Assembly (NCBI RefSeq): GCF_004005565.1
Contig: NZ_SADD01000001.1
Location: 868,001-932,000, forward strand
Direction: 5' to 3'
DNA from: Lujinxingia sediminis
GTDB taxonomy: Bacteria; Myxococcota_A; Bradymonadia; Bradymonadales; Bradymonadaceae
DNA length: 64,000 bases
Of the stretch, positions 1-8,672 are shown in pieces. A program made the translations under genes and the position numbers. A model generated the notes under the pieces. The model was not told where the DNA came from, did no database searches, and saw only the letters and a program-made list of their open reading frames with translations. Each line of letters starts with the position of its first letter. The first letter of the stretch is position 1.

Positions 1-725
1 GTGGCGATCGCGGCGGCAGTGAGCGCGCTGAAGCCCGCGACGTGGAAGTTGGGTGCAACCACCAGCACCGGCTCGTCGGCGCGAAGTTGCGTCATCTCTA
101 AGAATTGGCGGGCGTTATGAGCGAGGGTCCATCGCGTGTGAGCCACCTGTTTGGGCAGTCCGGTCGTGCCGCCGGTCGACATGATGATCCAGGGGGCATT
201 GAGGTCATCGTTTTGATGCACGGTAGCGCCGGACGGTCGTCGCGCGGTTTCGTACTGCGAGCGATCGCAGACACCATCGGCCCAGAGCGCGTCGCGATCC
301 ATCATTCGCGCCCGCAAGGTCGGGTTCTCACCAAACGCTCGCGTGATGGCCTCATGCGTGCTGGCGGAGGCATCGCCCTCGACGATGAGTGCGCTGATCT
401 CGAAGGGCAGTGCCTCCAGTGCCAGCCCGAGTTCGCGTGCGCTCCAGCGGTAGTTCAGTGGCCAGAAGCTCGCACCGACTCGGGCGCAGGCCAGCGCCAG
501 GCTCCAGGCAATGGGGTGGTTGGTGCCGCGGTAGCCCACGGTCGTGCCCGGGCGCACCCCCGCCTTGACGATGAGTGCGCTGAGGCGCTCAACGATGCCT
601 GCCCATTCACGCCAGGTGGCCGAGCCGCGCGGCTCATCGGCACGCCAGGCGATGGCGTGGGGGCGATGTGCGGCATGCTCGGCGAGGGCTGTGAGCAGGT
701 CGAAGGTGGGTTGAAGCTCGGACAT
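1..725 (-). CDS. Acyl-CoA synthetase / AMP-binding enzyme, N-terminal part (runs off left edge)
   Basis: Reading the minus strand from the ATG at 725 gives 241 open codons to the window edge. The protein shows the ANL-superfamily (AMP-forming acyl-CoA/aryl-CoA ligase) layout: an N-terminal fold with NYRWSARELG near residues 91-100, the phosphate-binding loop STGGTTGLPK near 183-192, and the following PNFHVAGF near 225-232. Family members activate a carboxylic acid as acyl-AMP and transfer it to CoA in the cytoplasm. Substrate specificity cannot be read because the C-terminal half is outside the window. No strong ribosome-binding site precedes the ATG, but it gives the usual N-terminus length. 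A repeated 13-bp motif lies about 240 bp upstream. Confidence 0.86.
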   Translation of the reverse strand, partial: MSELQPTFDLLTALAEHAAHRPHAIAWRADEPRGSATWREWAGIVERLSALIVKAGVRPGTTVGYRGTNHPIAWSLALACARVGASFWPLNYRWSARELGLALEALPFEISALIVEGDASASTHEAITRAFGENPTLRARMMDRDALWADGVCDRSQYETARRPSGATVHQNDDLNAPWIIMSTGGTTGLPKQVAHTRWTLAHNARQFLEMTQLRADEPVLVVAPNFHVAGFSALTAAAIA

Positions 726-962
726 GTTGGGTCTCAGAAGGTGCAGTGCATCAGGAGCGTGGGGGTGAAGATGCCGGCGCTGGATGTGTCGCCAGAGGTC
801 GGTCGGGATGAACCTGCTGATTCTCGTTCGTCAGCTCAGATGGTGCACACCCGGGAGGTGGGGGGCGAGCAAAAAACGGAACTTTTTTTCAGTGGTCTCC
901 GGCCGCAGTCCCGCAGTCGGAGAGAGGATCCCGGGGGGCAGGCAGGGTGGGGGTGGCTATGT

Positions 963-975
963 AATTGCAACTCAA
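963..975. promoter_or_regulatory. aattgcaactcaa motif, copy 1
   Basis: The 13-mer aattgcaactcaa occurs here and, as its exact reverse complement, at 14006-14018; a close relative (taattgcaattga) lies before the COG0523 GTPase gene near 49712. All three sit in non-coding DNA upstream of a gene start. A shared regulator site is an inference. Confidence 0.35.
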
Positions 976-1037
976 CGACTTTCTTGCATCGGCGGTGTTG
1001 CGGGCGAGCGTCCTGAAGAAAAATTATCAAAAGTACG

Positions 1038-1069
1038 TTGACACTCAGAAGCTCCTTGTGGCACATAAT
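1038..1069 (+). promoter_or_regulatory. Possible promoter of the tRNA-Asn gene
   Basis: TTGACA at 1038-1043 matches a -35 box exactly and CATAAT at 1064-1069 resembles a -10 box; the tRNA begins 33 nt downstream. The 20-nt spacer is longer than the usual 16-18, so one of the two boxes may be misassigned. Confidence 0.45.
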
Positions 1070-1101
1070 GGTCATCGCGGCGGCGCTGACCGCCACAACA
1101 A

Positions 1102-1173
1102 TCCGGCGTAGCTCAGGGGTAGAGCGAGCGGCTGTTAACCGCTTGGTCGTAGGTTCAAATCCTACCGCCGGAG
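1102..1173 (+). tRNA. tRNA-Asn (anticodon GTT)
   Basis: The sequence folds as a complete cloverleaf. The acceptor stem pairs 1102-1108 with 1166-1172, with discriminator G at 1173. The D stem is gctc/gagc, and the anticodon stem agcgg/ccgct encloses the loop ctgttaa with GTT at 1134-1136. The TpsiC arm contains ggttcaaatcc. No CCA is encoded, so the 3' end must be added after transcription. The 72-nt length is normal for a class I tRNA. Confidence 0.97.
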
Positions 1174-1180
1174 CTTGAGA

Positions 1181-1216
1181 GAAAGGCCCGAGTCGAAAGA
1201 CTCGGGCCTTTCTTTT
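1181..1216 (+). terminator. Intrinsic terminator of tRNA-Asn
   Basis: A perfect 14-bp stem (1181-1194 with 1199-1212), GAAA loop and TTTT tail begin 7 nt after the tRNA. This is a textbook Rho-independent terminator. Confidence 0.93.
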
Positions 1217-1255
1217 GACAGGACCCTCGTCGGCATCGCCGGCGGGGGTCTTGTC
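1217..1255 (+). repeat. Second hairpin directly after the terminator
   Basis: Positions 1217-1229 can pair with 1243-1255 over 13 positions with two G-U pairs and a 13-nt loop. It has no T tract. From here to 1558 no gene is visible. It may be a backup processing hairpin or chance in GC-rich DNA. Confidence 0.4.
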
Positions 1256-1558
1256 GGTTCTTGCCCAGCTGGTGGCGCTTTGTGGGCGATCGCTGGTCGA
1301 CGCGGGTGCTCTCTGGTCGGACGGCGCCAGAGTGCCTCTGCTCGTCGTCGGGTCCCGAACGGTGCTCTTTGAGAGATCTTGGGCCTCAGAGACGCCTCCA
1401 GACGCCCACATGCCGGTTCTGGTTAGCCCGGTGAGAGTGGGGCAGCCGAGCTAGCAGCGATGCGCGATCGGAGACGCTCTGAGAGCTCCTCGGCGTGACG
1501 CTCGCCAATGCTGCATCGTTCATCGGCGATGGATGTTGACCTTTGCCGCGGAGGCATC

Positions 1559-1825
1559 GTGAAGAAGACCAGGACCACAGCGTGCTGCCCTCCAGCGGAG
1601 CCGATGCCGCCGGTCCCGACCGACGAGGTGGAGGCCAACAAGTACCTCGCTCGACTGGCGAAGGCCATGGCTCATCCCGTGCGAGTCACCATCCTCCGCA
1701 TGCTCGTGCGCCAGGAAGGCTGCATCGTCGGCGACATCGTGGACGAGCTTCCCCTGGCTCAGTCCACCATCTCGCAGCAGCTCAAGCAGCTGAAGGACGC
1801 CGGGCGACATCCTCGCCCGGCTTAA
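1559..1825 (+). pseudogene. ArsR-family regulator, truncated after the recognition helix
   Basis: The predicted protein contains the ArsR/SmtB winged-helix core: [17 protein letters not shown], then a [18 protein letters not shown] recognition helix, and a CC pair near the N-terminus that could bind metal or arsenite. It stops just after LKDAG, where intact ArsR proteins continue through the beta-wing for another 30-40 residues. The stop follows a perfect 8-bp hairpin at 1800-1820. A GTG at 1559 with ggagg four bases upstream is the likely start. Downstream, the same frame stays open to about 2026 after the stop and encodes a Cys-rich segment ECDCCCAGQGC. The truncation probably abolishes regulation, although a short HTH protein could still be made. 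Confidence 0.7.
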
Positions 1826-2103
1826 TGCCGCCACGCACGACCTGGCGACTTCATGGTCTTCACTCCCCCCCTCACGCGTGGCACCCCGAGGTTTCTGCGG
1901 CGCCGTGACCCGGCTCATCCGGCGAACCGGCTCTTCGAATGCGACTGCTGCTGTGCCGGGCAGGGCTGCCCCTCGCGCGTAGCCCGCGTCTCCCGACACC
2001 ATGAAGACAGGTCCCAATCGACCTAACCGCAACGTCGCTGCGGCGGCTTCAACACATCGAGACGGTGCGGACTTTTCGGGGCTCTTTTCGGTCCTGGAAG
2101 CGG

Positions 2104-2541
2104 TTACTCGCCCCAGCCCTGGATGCCTTCGAAGCGCTCAAACTCCTCGCGCTTCGGCCACTCGATCCCGAGCGCTTCCGTGACGTCGGCATCCATGAAC
2201 GATCGCGAACCGATCAGCCAGGCGCGATCGCCATTGATCTTCCAGGCGAGGGTAGGCGTGTCGCTTTCCACGCCCTCATCGCCGCCGTAGTCGTCGCCGG
2301 GTCGGGCCATCTCCATCACCGCGAGCACGCCCACATCTCCGTCGACGCGGAGTCGCACCGATGCCTCGCCGTTCCAGGTGGTGTAGAAGTCATCGCCGAA
2401 GTTATCGCCCGCCAGATAGATCACCGAGGTTCCGAGCGCTCCGCCCGTTTCGGAGAGGCGTTTGGCTTCGATCTCGACGCCATACAGGTTTCCATTGCGG
2501 TATGCGCTGCCTTGCTTCGTCCAGTCTTCAAACATGTTCAT
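2104..2541 (-). CDS. Hypothetical acidic protein, 145 aa
   Basis: An open frame of 145 codons from ATG at 2541 encodes an acidic, soluble protein with no signal peptide or membrane segment. It has no motif I recognise. The alternation of short hydrophobic stretches (TSVIYLAGDNFGDDFY, VGVLAVMEMA, RAWLIGSRSF) suggests a small beta-rich domain. Base use at third positions is GC-rich in this frame, which supports coding. The next gene on the same strand is the frameshifted frame ending at 2573, so the two might once have been co-transcribed. No function is proposed. Confidence 0.55.
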   Translation of the reverse strand: MNMFEDWTKQGSAYRNGNLYGVEIEAKRLSETGGALGTSVIYLAGDNFGDDFYTTWNGEASVRLRVDGDVGVLAVMEMARPGDDYGGDEGVESDTPTLAWKINGDRAWLIGSRSFMDADVTEALGIEWPKREEFERFEGIQGWGE

Positions 2542-2572
2542 CTCGTGGCTCGGTTAAGGTCATTACACGATA

Positions 2573-3395
2573 TCAGCAGAGAGGGATGACTCTGCGTCCG
2601 CGGCGAAAATGATTCTGCAGCACCGCCCCCCGAGTCAAGGAAGGAATCGCCGATTCCCGACCCGGGAGACCACCAGGACGTCGGGCGTCCGACGAGCCCT
2701 CGACGGGTAGCGGAGAGGCACGAGGTGCCTGTTTGGACCCCCTCGACGGGTAGCGGAGAGGCACGAGGTGCCTGTTCTGAACCCCTCGACGGGTAGCGGA
2801 GAGGCACGAGGTGCCTGTTCTGACCCCCTCGACGCCTCGTTTGGGGTATGCGCGGGGCGTCAGGGCGGCATTTTCGGGCCATCGGCGTAACGCGCGAGAC
2901 CTGCGGCGCTGGTGCCGCCGGGAGTTTTTTCGCTGATACGCCGACTTCGTTACCACCATCTCGATCACGTACGCCTTCCCATCGAACTCAAACGCGAGAG
3001 CCGTCGCCTCTCCCGGCTCCACCTGCTCTTCGATGCCTCCCCACATGCTCCACCTCCCCGCCAACCCTGCCTTTCAGCCAGCCGGCGAGCGCGATGGACT
3101 CGCCGACAACGATCGGGGTCATCGTACGTTGGAGGTGAATCGGGCGCGCGCCGCCACCGGGGGACGTCACTGTGACGGGTTTGCCCGGCGTTGTGATGAT
3201 TTGCGGGCGCGACGCCACATCGCCATCCACCTCGATGGTCATCTCGAAGTGCAGTTGGGTGTAGCGGTTGGGGGCTTCGGGCGGTGCGTCGGCGGGGGGC
3301 CAGTGGGTCGGTGGCGGAGGGCTCGGGGATGGGGTGTTTGGAGATGGGGCGGAGCGTCGGCGTGTGAGTTCGACTCGGGGCACCGAGACCTTCAT
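2573..3395 (-). pseudogene. Proline-rich hypothetical protein interrupted by a one-base frameshift
   Basis: From ATG 3395 the first frame encodes a Pro/Ser-rich leader followed by a beta-type segment (FEMTIEVDGDVASRPQI, then SIALAGWLKGRVGG). Near 3039-3042, a run of four C on the plus strand, sensible sequence moves to another frame and continues EEQVEPGEATALAFEFDGK and AYVIEMVVTKSAYQ. Removing one base in that run joins the halves as EHVGGIEEQVEPG. After about position 2930 the frame becomes Arg-rich and runs into the 43-bp repeats, so the true C-terminus is probably lost. No family is recognised. Either a real frameshift or a homopolymer base-call error explains the break. Confidence 0.5.
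2697..2834. repeat. Tandem repeat, 43-bp period, three full copies plus a partial fourth
   Basis: Units begin ccctcgacgggtagcgg at 2697, 2740 and 2783, with a truncated start at 2826. Each unit contains the perfect palindrome aggcac-gag-gtgcct. Copies differ at only a few positions. There are no spacers, so this is not a CRISPR array. Confidence 0.9.
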
Positions 3396-4348
3396 CGCCG
3401 AACACTCACGCCTGGTCGACGTGTGCCTTCGAGCGGAGCAGAAGGAGAGTTCGAGAAGGCTGCAGAGGGGCTGGGGCTGCTCACCTGGCTCCGGCGCGAG
3501 TTGGGCAAATCAGTCCGCTGCACGTTCGCATCAGGGACGGATGCTCCGCGTCCTGGCGGCAGGCCGCCCGTAGATGCCGGGCACAGAGAAGCCGGTCGCG
3601 GGCTGAAACGATGTTCGCTGTGCGCTCGCCGGTGAACTTCAATTCTGCGACGCGCTCAAGGGCGTTATCAAAAGCATGTGTCGAGCCCTCTTCGCGTGTG
3701 TCGGCCCATGGGGCTTGACCGCGCAGGAGCCCTTGAGCTTTCAGGCCACCGAAGATGCCGGTGCGGTGGGGTCCCTTGCCGCGAACACCGCGTGGGTGGC
3801 GGCACTAAAATCGTCGCCTGCAGCGCTGAAACGTCGTGTCAGGGGGTTCCTTTTGGCCAGGAACTCATCTGAGATTAACTTCGCAGTATGCAGGCGCCAA
3901 CGGCGCGAATGTAGGTGGGGCAGTGATCGCGGCGACGCTTGTCGTAGCCTTACATCGGGGTCGACCTTGCTCCAGGCCGCGTACGAACCTGACGTCCAGT
4001 CGATTCCGACGCCATCTTCTCAGCACGCGAACAGGGGCTGGCGACGAGGATGCCATGTCAGGGGGGACCTCGTGCGTTTTGCGAAGGTGTCGGTGCTCCC
4101 GGTACCCGTCAGCGAGCATTCGGTGGCGACTGCCATGCAAAGCGTGTCTGTGCGACGAGAGCGACCAGGAGCGTTTGGCGAGCGCTGTTTCCGGCATGTG
4201 AGAACCCGAGAAGACTCGGGGGCGTGTCCGTAGTGACGTGAAGGGGCAAGGCTTACAGATTCAGGTGGGGGGGCGTCGGCCATCGCGGTTGGTTCCGGCT
4301 GCACCCTGAATGACCGCAATGACGCGGAACGATGATAAGGGGGTTCGC
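3396..4348. other. About 950 bp without a recognisable gene
   Basis: Open frames of up to 185 codons exist on the plus strand, but their translations are rich in Arg, Cys, Ser and Pro without hydrophobic periodicity and resemble chance GC-rich frames. No RNA gene, repeat or terminator stands out. It may be degenerated DNA. Confidence 0.5.
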
Positions 4349-5623
4349 ATGGATCCGTCTGAATCCAAGCTCGGGTTTAGCGGGACCTGGTCCATGGCCG
4401 TTGGGGGAATGGTCGGCGGAGGGATTTTTTCGACGCTGGGAGTGGTCGTGGGAATCGCTGGCGCATGGGCATGGCTCAGCTTTGTCGCAGCCGGTCTCAT
4501 TGCGCTGGCTGCGGGCTATAGCTACGTGAAACTGGCCGTTAGTTATGGTGAAGGAGGCGGGGCATTTACCTTTCTGCGTAACATCAACGCAGAGGGGTTT
4601 GCAGGCAGCCTGTCGTGGGTTCTCATCGTCGGCTATGTGCTCACCAACGCCGTTTATGCGTTCACCTTCGGGCACTATCTGGGCTACGTCGTGGGTCTGG
4701 GGCCCTGGTTTCCCCGCGCGGCCGGGGTGGCGATCATGCTTGTCTTCGTCGCCTTGAATTTGCGGGGTGTGGGCGAGGCTGGCGGCGTTGAAATCATCCT
4801 GGTGTGGTTCAAATTGGCCGTGCTCGTGGGCCTGGCCGGGTGGGGGCTCGCCAGCTGGAATCCTTCGATGCTCTCACGAGGCGTGCCAGACGCAGGGATT
4901 TGGGCGGCGCTCTTCGGTGCTGCGTCCGTGTTCATGGCCTATGAGGGATTTCAACTGCTGACCTACGATTACGACGACATCCGCAACCCACATACGACCC
5001 TTCCCTCCGCGGTGCTCTCGGCGATTGTCATCGTGATTGTTGTCTACGTGCTCGTCGCGCTCGGTACGGCAATGCTGATCGGAGCCGACCAGGTGCTGCA
5101 GCATAAGGAGGTCGCCCTGGCGATCGCCGGACGGCAGGCGTTTGGCACGATCGGCCTGGTCGTCGTAACAATTGCTGCTGCGTTTTCCACGGGGTCGGCC
5201 ATCAACTCGACGCTCTTTGCAACCGCACGCTTGACCTACACGGTCGCTGAGGATGGAGAGCTGCCGGAGGCGCTGGATCACAAAAACGCGGCGGGCATCC
5301 CGGACCGAGCCGTGATCGGGCTGGGAACTGTGGCAGCGGCCCTTGCCGCAGTAGGAACGCTCACCACCCTGGTCGAAACCGCGAGCCTTGCTTTCCTTGT
5401 CACCTTTGCCATCGTCTGCGGGCTCGCATTCCAAAAGCATGCAGGATCGCGAATCATTACGGGGTTGGGGGCGCTGAGTGCAGCCGCGGCGTCGGTGGCG
5501 CTTGTTGTACGTCTGGTTCGAACGGACCCGATGGCGATTGTTTTTCTCGGCCTCTTGATTGTCATCGCCGTATTCGGGCGTCCGGTCCTGCTGCGCCACA
5601 TGAGAACCAAAAAGAGCGACTGA
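4349..5623 (+). CDS. APC-family amino acid/polyamine permease
   Basis: This 424-residue protein is almost entirely hydrophobic with about 12 predicted membrane spans. Span 1 carries the APC substrate-site signature GGMVGGGIF (residues 19-27), a broken helix in which the Gly-rich turn binds the substrate amino group. The loop EGFQLLTYDYDDIRNPHTTL in the middle resembles the segment after span 6 in this superfamily (FFAYEGFE..P..E-type). It would move an amino acid or amine across the inner membrane. I chose ATG 4349 because aaggggg lies six bases before it; an ATG at 4310 is in frame but lacks a site. A distinct APC permease lies at 35827. The substrate is not deducible. Confidence 0.88.
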   Translation: MDPSESKLGFSGTWSMAVGGMVGGGIFSTLGVVVGIAGAWAWLSFVAAGLIALAAGYSYVKLAVSYGEGGGAFTFLRNINAEGFAGSLSWVLIVGYVLTNAVYAFTFGHYLGYVVGLGPWFPRAAGVAIMLVFVALNLRGVGEAGGVEIILVWFKLAVLVGLAGWGLASWNPSMLSRGVPDAGIWAALFGAASVFMAYEGFQLLTYDYDDIRNPHTTLPSAVLSAIVIVIVVYVLVALGTAMLIGADQVLQHKEVALAIAGRQAFGTIGLVVVTIAAAFSTGSAINSTLFATARLTYTVAEDGELPEALDHKNAAGIPDRAVIGLGTVAAALAAVGTLTTLVETASLAFLVTFAIVCGLAFQKHAGSRIITGLGALSAAAASVALVVRLVRTDPMAIVFLGLLIVIAVFGRPVLLRHMRTKKSD

Positions 5624-5684
5624 ATCCGCCCTGGTCTTCTCGACACCCTCCTACCGGTTCAACGGGGGAGCATGGAGGTGAACG

Positions 5685-5946
5685 ATGCCCGGTAAACGAC
5701 CGGACCGACGCGATACCGACGGATTCAAACGCGAGGCGATCCGGCTGGTTGAGCAGGAGGGGATGCCCGGTCCGCAGGTGGCAGGCGACCTGGGGGTGAA
5801 CGCCAACTTGCGGCATGGCTGGTAAAAAGCGCCGCGAGGAGCAGGGCGATGATGGGACCGAGCCGGAGCATCCGGAGTGGCGGCGTGTGCGCAGGGAGAG
5901 TCGCATTCTCAGGGAGAATCGCGAATTTCTAAATGAGGCCGCAGCC
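5685..5946 (+). pseudogene. IS3-family orfA transposase relic
   Basis: From ATG 5685, preceded by ggagg, the frame starts like IS3 OrfA: FKREAIRLVEQEG, then QVAGDLGVNANL, which is the helix-turn-helix. It ends at a stop at 5823 after 46 codons. The leucine-zipper-like C-terminal part continues in another frame (EWRRVRRESRILRENREFL, residues expected near OrfA position 65-90). The integrase-bearing orfB is absent, and no further recognisable sequence is seen up to the gene at 6192. This is a dead remnant of a mobile element. Confidence 0.8.
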
Positions 5947-6191
5947 TCTGGCGCGATCTGGCAGTCCTTGTCGACCTGGCGTCACGGTGCGTGGTTGGCT
6001 GGGAGATTATCACACACACATGCGCCAGGATCTCACTCTTGCCTGCCAGCACATGGCGGAGCGTTGGTGAAGACCCGACTTCGACCAGGGCTCCCGGCGG
6101 TGCCAACCATGCTCAACAGCAGACGCAGATGAGGGTGGCGAGGGAGACCTTCGCGAGACGCAGGAGGGATCCCTCATTGCGCCGGATACAC

Positions 6192-7158
6192 TCATGGCGG
6201 TGTGCTCTGGAGGTAGCCGTTGTCACCCCAGCAGGTCACCTCACCCGCGTTGTTGATCGCACAGCTGTGATCCCCGCCGGCGCTCACCTGCACGACGTTG
6301 TCGAGCTCGGTCGGCACGTCGCTCTGATCGTAGGTGTTCATGCCCCAACAGCTCACTCTGCCATCTTCGCTGAGGGCGTACATGTGGTTGTAGCCGGCGC
6401 TCAGTTGCACCACCGTCCCGAGAGATTCGGGCACTGAAGTCTGGCCGTAGTCATTGTTGGCGTTGGGTTGCCCCCAGCAGCTCACGTCATGGTTCTCATT
6501 GACCATGCAGGTGTGGGTCTCTCCGGTGCTCACGTGTGCTTCAAAGGGGGGGAGGGCGATGCATTCGCGACCGCTTGTCGGGGTCGGTGGCGTGGATTCC
6601 ATCTCTCCAGGCGCACAGATCGTGAGCGCTGTGCATTCGCGGTCGCTCGTAGGGGTCGGTGCCACCGACTGATACTCGTCCTGTGTGCACACCGTGAGCG
6701 CTGAGCACTCCTGGTCGCTTGTGGTGCTGCCAGGCGACGCGACGAACTCTTCCGCCACGCACTCCGTCCATGCGGGGCAGTCGCTGGCATGGGTCACAGT
6801 GCTGAAGGTGCCGCTCGCGCATGGGGCGCACTCCCGGTTACTCGTGGCGGTCGCTTCGGCCCTCATATATTCGCCGGGCGCGCATTCGGTGATCGGGAGG
6901 CACTCGGTGCCGCCATCGGCCAGATACTCGCCTGGGCCGCAGTCGAGGACATCTTCTTCACCGACATCAGCATCTTCTTTGTCGCACCCGGCGTCGACAT
7001 CGGCAGAGCAGGAGGGCCGGGTCGTGCTCCCCTCGCCGCAGCCCGCACCGAGGAGGAGCGATACTAGCGGCGCTGCCGGGCAGCCAGGAGCGCGTCGAGC
7101 AGTGCGATGAGAAAGGGGCGAGCCGGCGAAACAGGGGCGTGAGGCATGTTGGAGGCAA
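6192..7158 (-). pseudogene. RCC1/Cys-rich repeat lipoprotein, decayed paralog of the gene at 8673-10640
   Basis: The frame resembles the neighbouring 655-residue lipoprotein along its length but is much shorter. It has fewer TNFR-like Cys-rich repeats (C-x-P-T-P-T-S-D-R-E-C type) and only three of seven RCC1-type repeats, ending with the identical tail GEVTCWGDNGYLQSTPP. In the second repeat the Cys of the expected HTC/MCAL motif is Tyr (NHMYAL). The signal-peptide region aligns with the paralog in one frame (APFSSHCSTRSWLP) and the lipobox LLLGAGC in another. Alignment of the DNA shows one extra base near 7065-7080. A longer in-frame start at 7214 exists but gives an unusual leader. Three repeats cannot close a propeller, so I infer decay. 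Confidence 0.72.
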
Positions 7159-7418
7159 CCAGGCGAGAGAAGGGGGGCGCGTGGGAAAGAGCGATCAGGA
7201 AGGGGATAAGACAAAGTGCCCTTCAGGCTAACGGTCTATCCGTACGCACTCAAGGAGGCTCCTTTCAGAACGCGTCTACCTGCCTTACGCTGGGGTCCCA
7301 AAGCCTTCGGTACATTCTCGCCGGTTGTAGAGAGCCGCGCTATTTATAGGGGCGAGCTGTCGAAGCGACTCCAGCCACCGAGCCCGAGCCCTCCCCAATC
7401 AGCTACAAGGAGTTTCTC

Positions 7419-8255
7419 ATGCTGCAGTTGACCATGATCAAGCGCGTTCATGACCTATGCTCCCGCGATGAGGGTATCGTGGGTGCCCTGATGTTCGGCT
7501 CTTTTGCCATCGACGAAGGGGATGCATTCTCCGACATCGAGTTTGCGATATTTATCCAGGACGAGAGGTTCGATACCTTTCCTCAGCACACATGGCTTCA
7601 GCAGATTCATCCTGTCGCGGCCTACTTCATCGATGACTTCGGCCATCACACCGCGCTCTTCGAGAACGGCGTGCGTGGTGAGTTCCACTTCATGCGTGCC
7701 TCGGAGATGTCGGTCGTTGAGAGTTGGAAGGGGTACGCGTGGTTTCCGTCCCTGGACGCTGCCGTGGTGCTGGATCGGAGCGGCGAACTCTCGCGATACG
7801 CCAGCGTACTTGTGGGGGGGCCGCCTGAGCGCGGGGGGGCTGCGGAGGTGGAGCGGCTCATGCTGAACCTTACGAACCTGATGCTCTTTGGAGCAAACGT
7901 GCTCAACCGTGGCGAGTTTGCACGCGCCTGGGCCTTGCTCAGCAGGGCACATGAGTATCTCTTAAAGCTGATCCGCCTATCCGAAGGCACGACTGCGCAC
8001 TGGCCGACCCCATCGCGTGCGTTGGAGAGTGACCTCTCGCCAGCTACCTACGAGCGCTACGTGACCTGTACCGCCGGCGCACAGCCTGATGAGCTGTTCT
8101 CCGCGTACCGGGCATCCTGGACATGGTTCAAAGAACTCGCGCAGGAGCCGAAGAAGACGCTGAACATCACGATCCCTCCTTCGATAGCACAGAAGGTCGA
8201 CGAGCTTCTCAGCCAGGCGTACTCATCACCGAGTGGCGCCGCGTCTGGCGGATGA
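7419..8255 (+). CDS. Lnu(B/F)-like lincosamide nucleotidyltransferase family protein
   Basis: The 278-residue protein starts with a nucleotidyltransferase fold. It has GSF at residues 27-29 followed by D39 and E41 (SDIEFAIF), the metal-binding G-S-x10-D-x-E pattern of Lnu and ANT enzymes. Its length and N-terminal layout match Lnu(B)/Lnu(F), which add AMP to a hydroxyl of lincosamides. The C-terminal helical half (LMLNLTNLMLFGANVLNRGE) fits the substrate-binding part. The ATG at 7419 is preceded by aaggag. It stands alone between two RCC1 lipoprotein genes on the other strand. Whether it inactivates lincomycin or acts on another substrate is unknown; chromosomal relatives often have no tested activity. 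Confidence 0.78.
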   Translation: MLQLTMIKRVHDLCSRDEGIVGALMFGSFAIDEGDAFSDIEFAIFIQDERFDTFPQHTWLQQIHPVAAYFIDDFGHHTALFENGVRGEFHFMRASEMSVVESWKGYAWFPSLDAAVVLDRSGELSRYASVLVGGPPERGGAAEVERLMLNLTNLMLFGANVLNRGEFARAWALLSRAHEYLLKLIRLSEGTTAHWPTPSRALESDLSPATYERYVTCTAGAQPDELFSAYRASWTWFKELAQEPKKTLNITIPPSIAQKVDELLSQAYSSPSGAASGG

Positions 8256-8360
8256 TCGTGGGTGATGGCGTGGGAAGCCGCGAAGGTGGTTTTGGAGCAT
8301 ACGTTGCGTTTCCAGCGCCTGGATCGACCGCGTTGCCCGAGAGCGGAGCCGCGCTTGCCA

Positions 8361-8545
8361 TGAGGTGCTCCGTAACTTGCGCGCACCACCTGGCGCGGCC
8401 CCCCCTGCATGAGCTCTGGCCCAACGACCCCGTCGGCAACCACATCGAGATCTACGCACGCCTGATCGACGCTGAACTCGTCGAGATGCCAGTCGACCAA
8501 GAACCGCTCGTCTCAGCGGCGGCCCTCAGTTCATACATGGTGTGA
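8361..8545 (+). pseudogene. C-terminal fragment of a glyoxalase/VOC-family protein
   Basis: The plus-strand frame encodes LHELWPNDPVGNHIEIYARL and then ELVEMPVDQEP. This is the conserved tail of VOC proteins, in which D-P-x-G-N-x-I-E-I-Y carries a metal-binding Glu. Nothing upstream in the same frame resembles the rest of the fold, so only the last quarter remains. The rest of the 8256-8672 interval holds no recognisable gene. Confidence 0.6.
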
Positions 8546-8672
8546 ACACCCAGGTTCGTTACGCGTTCATAATGACGCCGATGTCTACTTCGGATGAGAC
8601 CGCGTCCCCCCCTCCGGGTAGACCACGTGACGAGACGGCGCGAGCTTTCCTCCCCACAGCGCCGTTGAAGCC

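Noticed and set aside
105-1016. Plus-strand frame of 303 codons
   Set aside because: It is antisense to the acyl-CoA synthetase gene, which has clear motifs on the minus strand.
836-1411. Minus-strand open frame of 191 codons across the tRNA-Asn gene
   Set aside because: It is the antisense of a tRNA; the AVGFEPTTKRLTAAR segment is a familiar artefact of reading tRNA complements.
2697-2834. CRISPR array
   Set aside because: Units are contiguous with no spacers and there are no cas genes.
3676-4233. Plus-strand frame of 185 codons
   Set aside because: No ribosome-binding site, Arg/Cys/Ser-rich, no hydrophobic pattern; overlapping frames of similar length exist.
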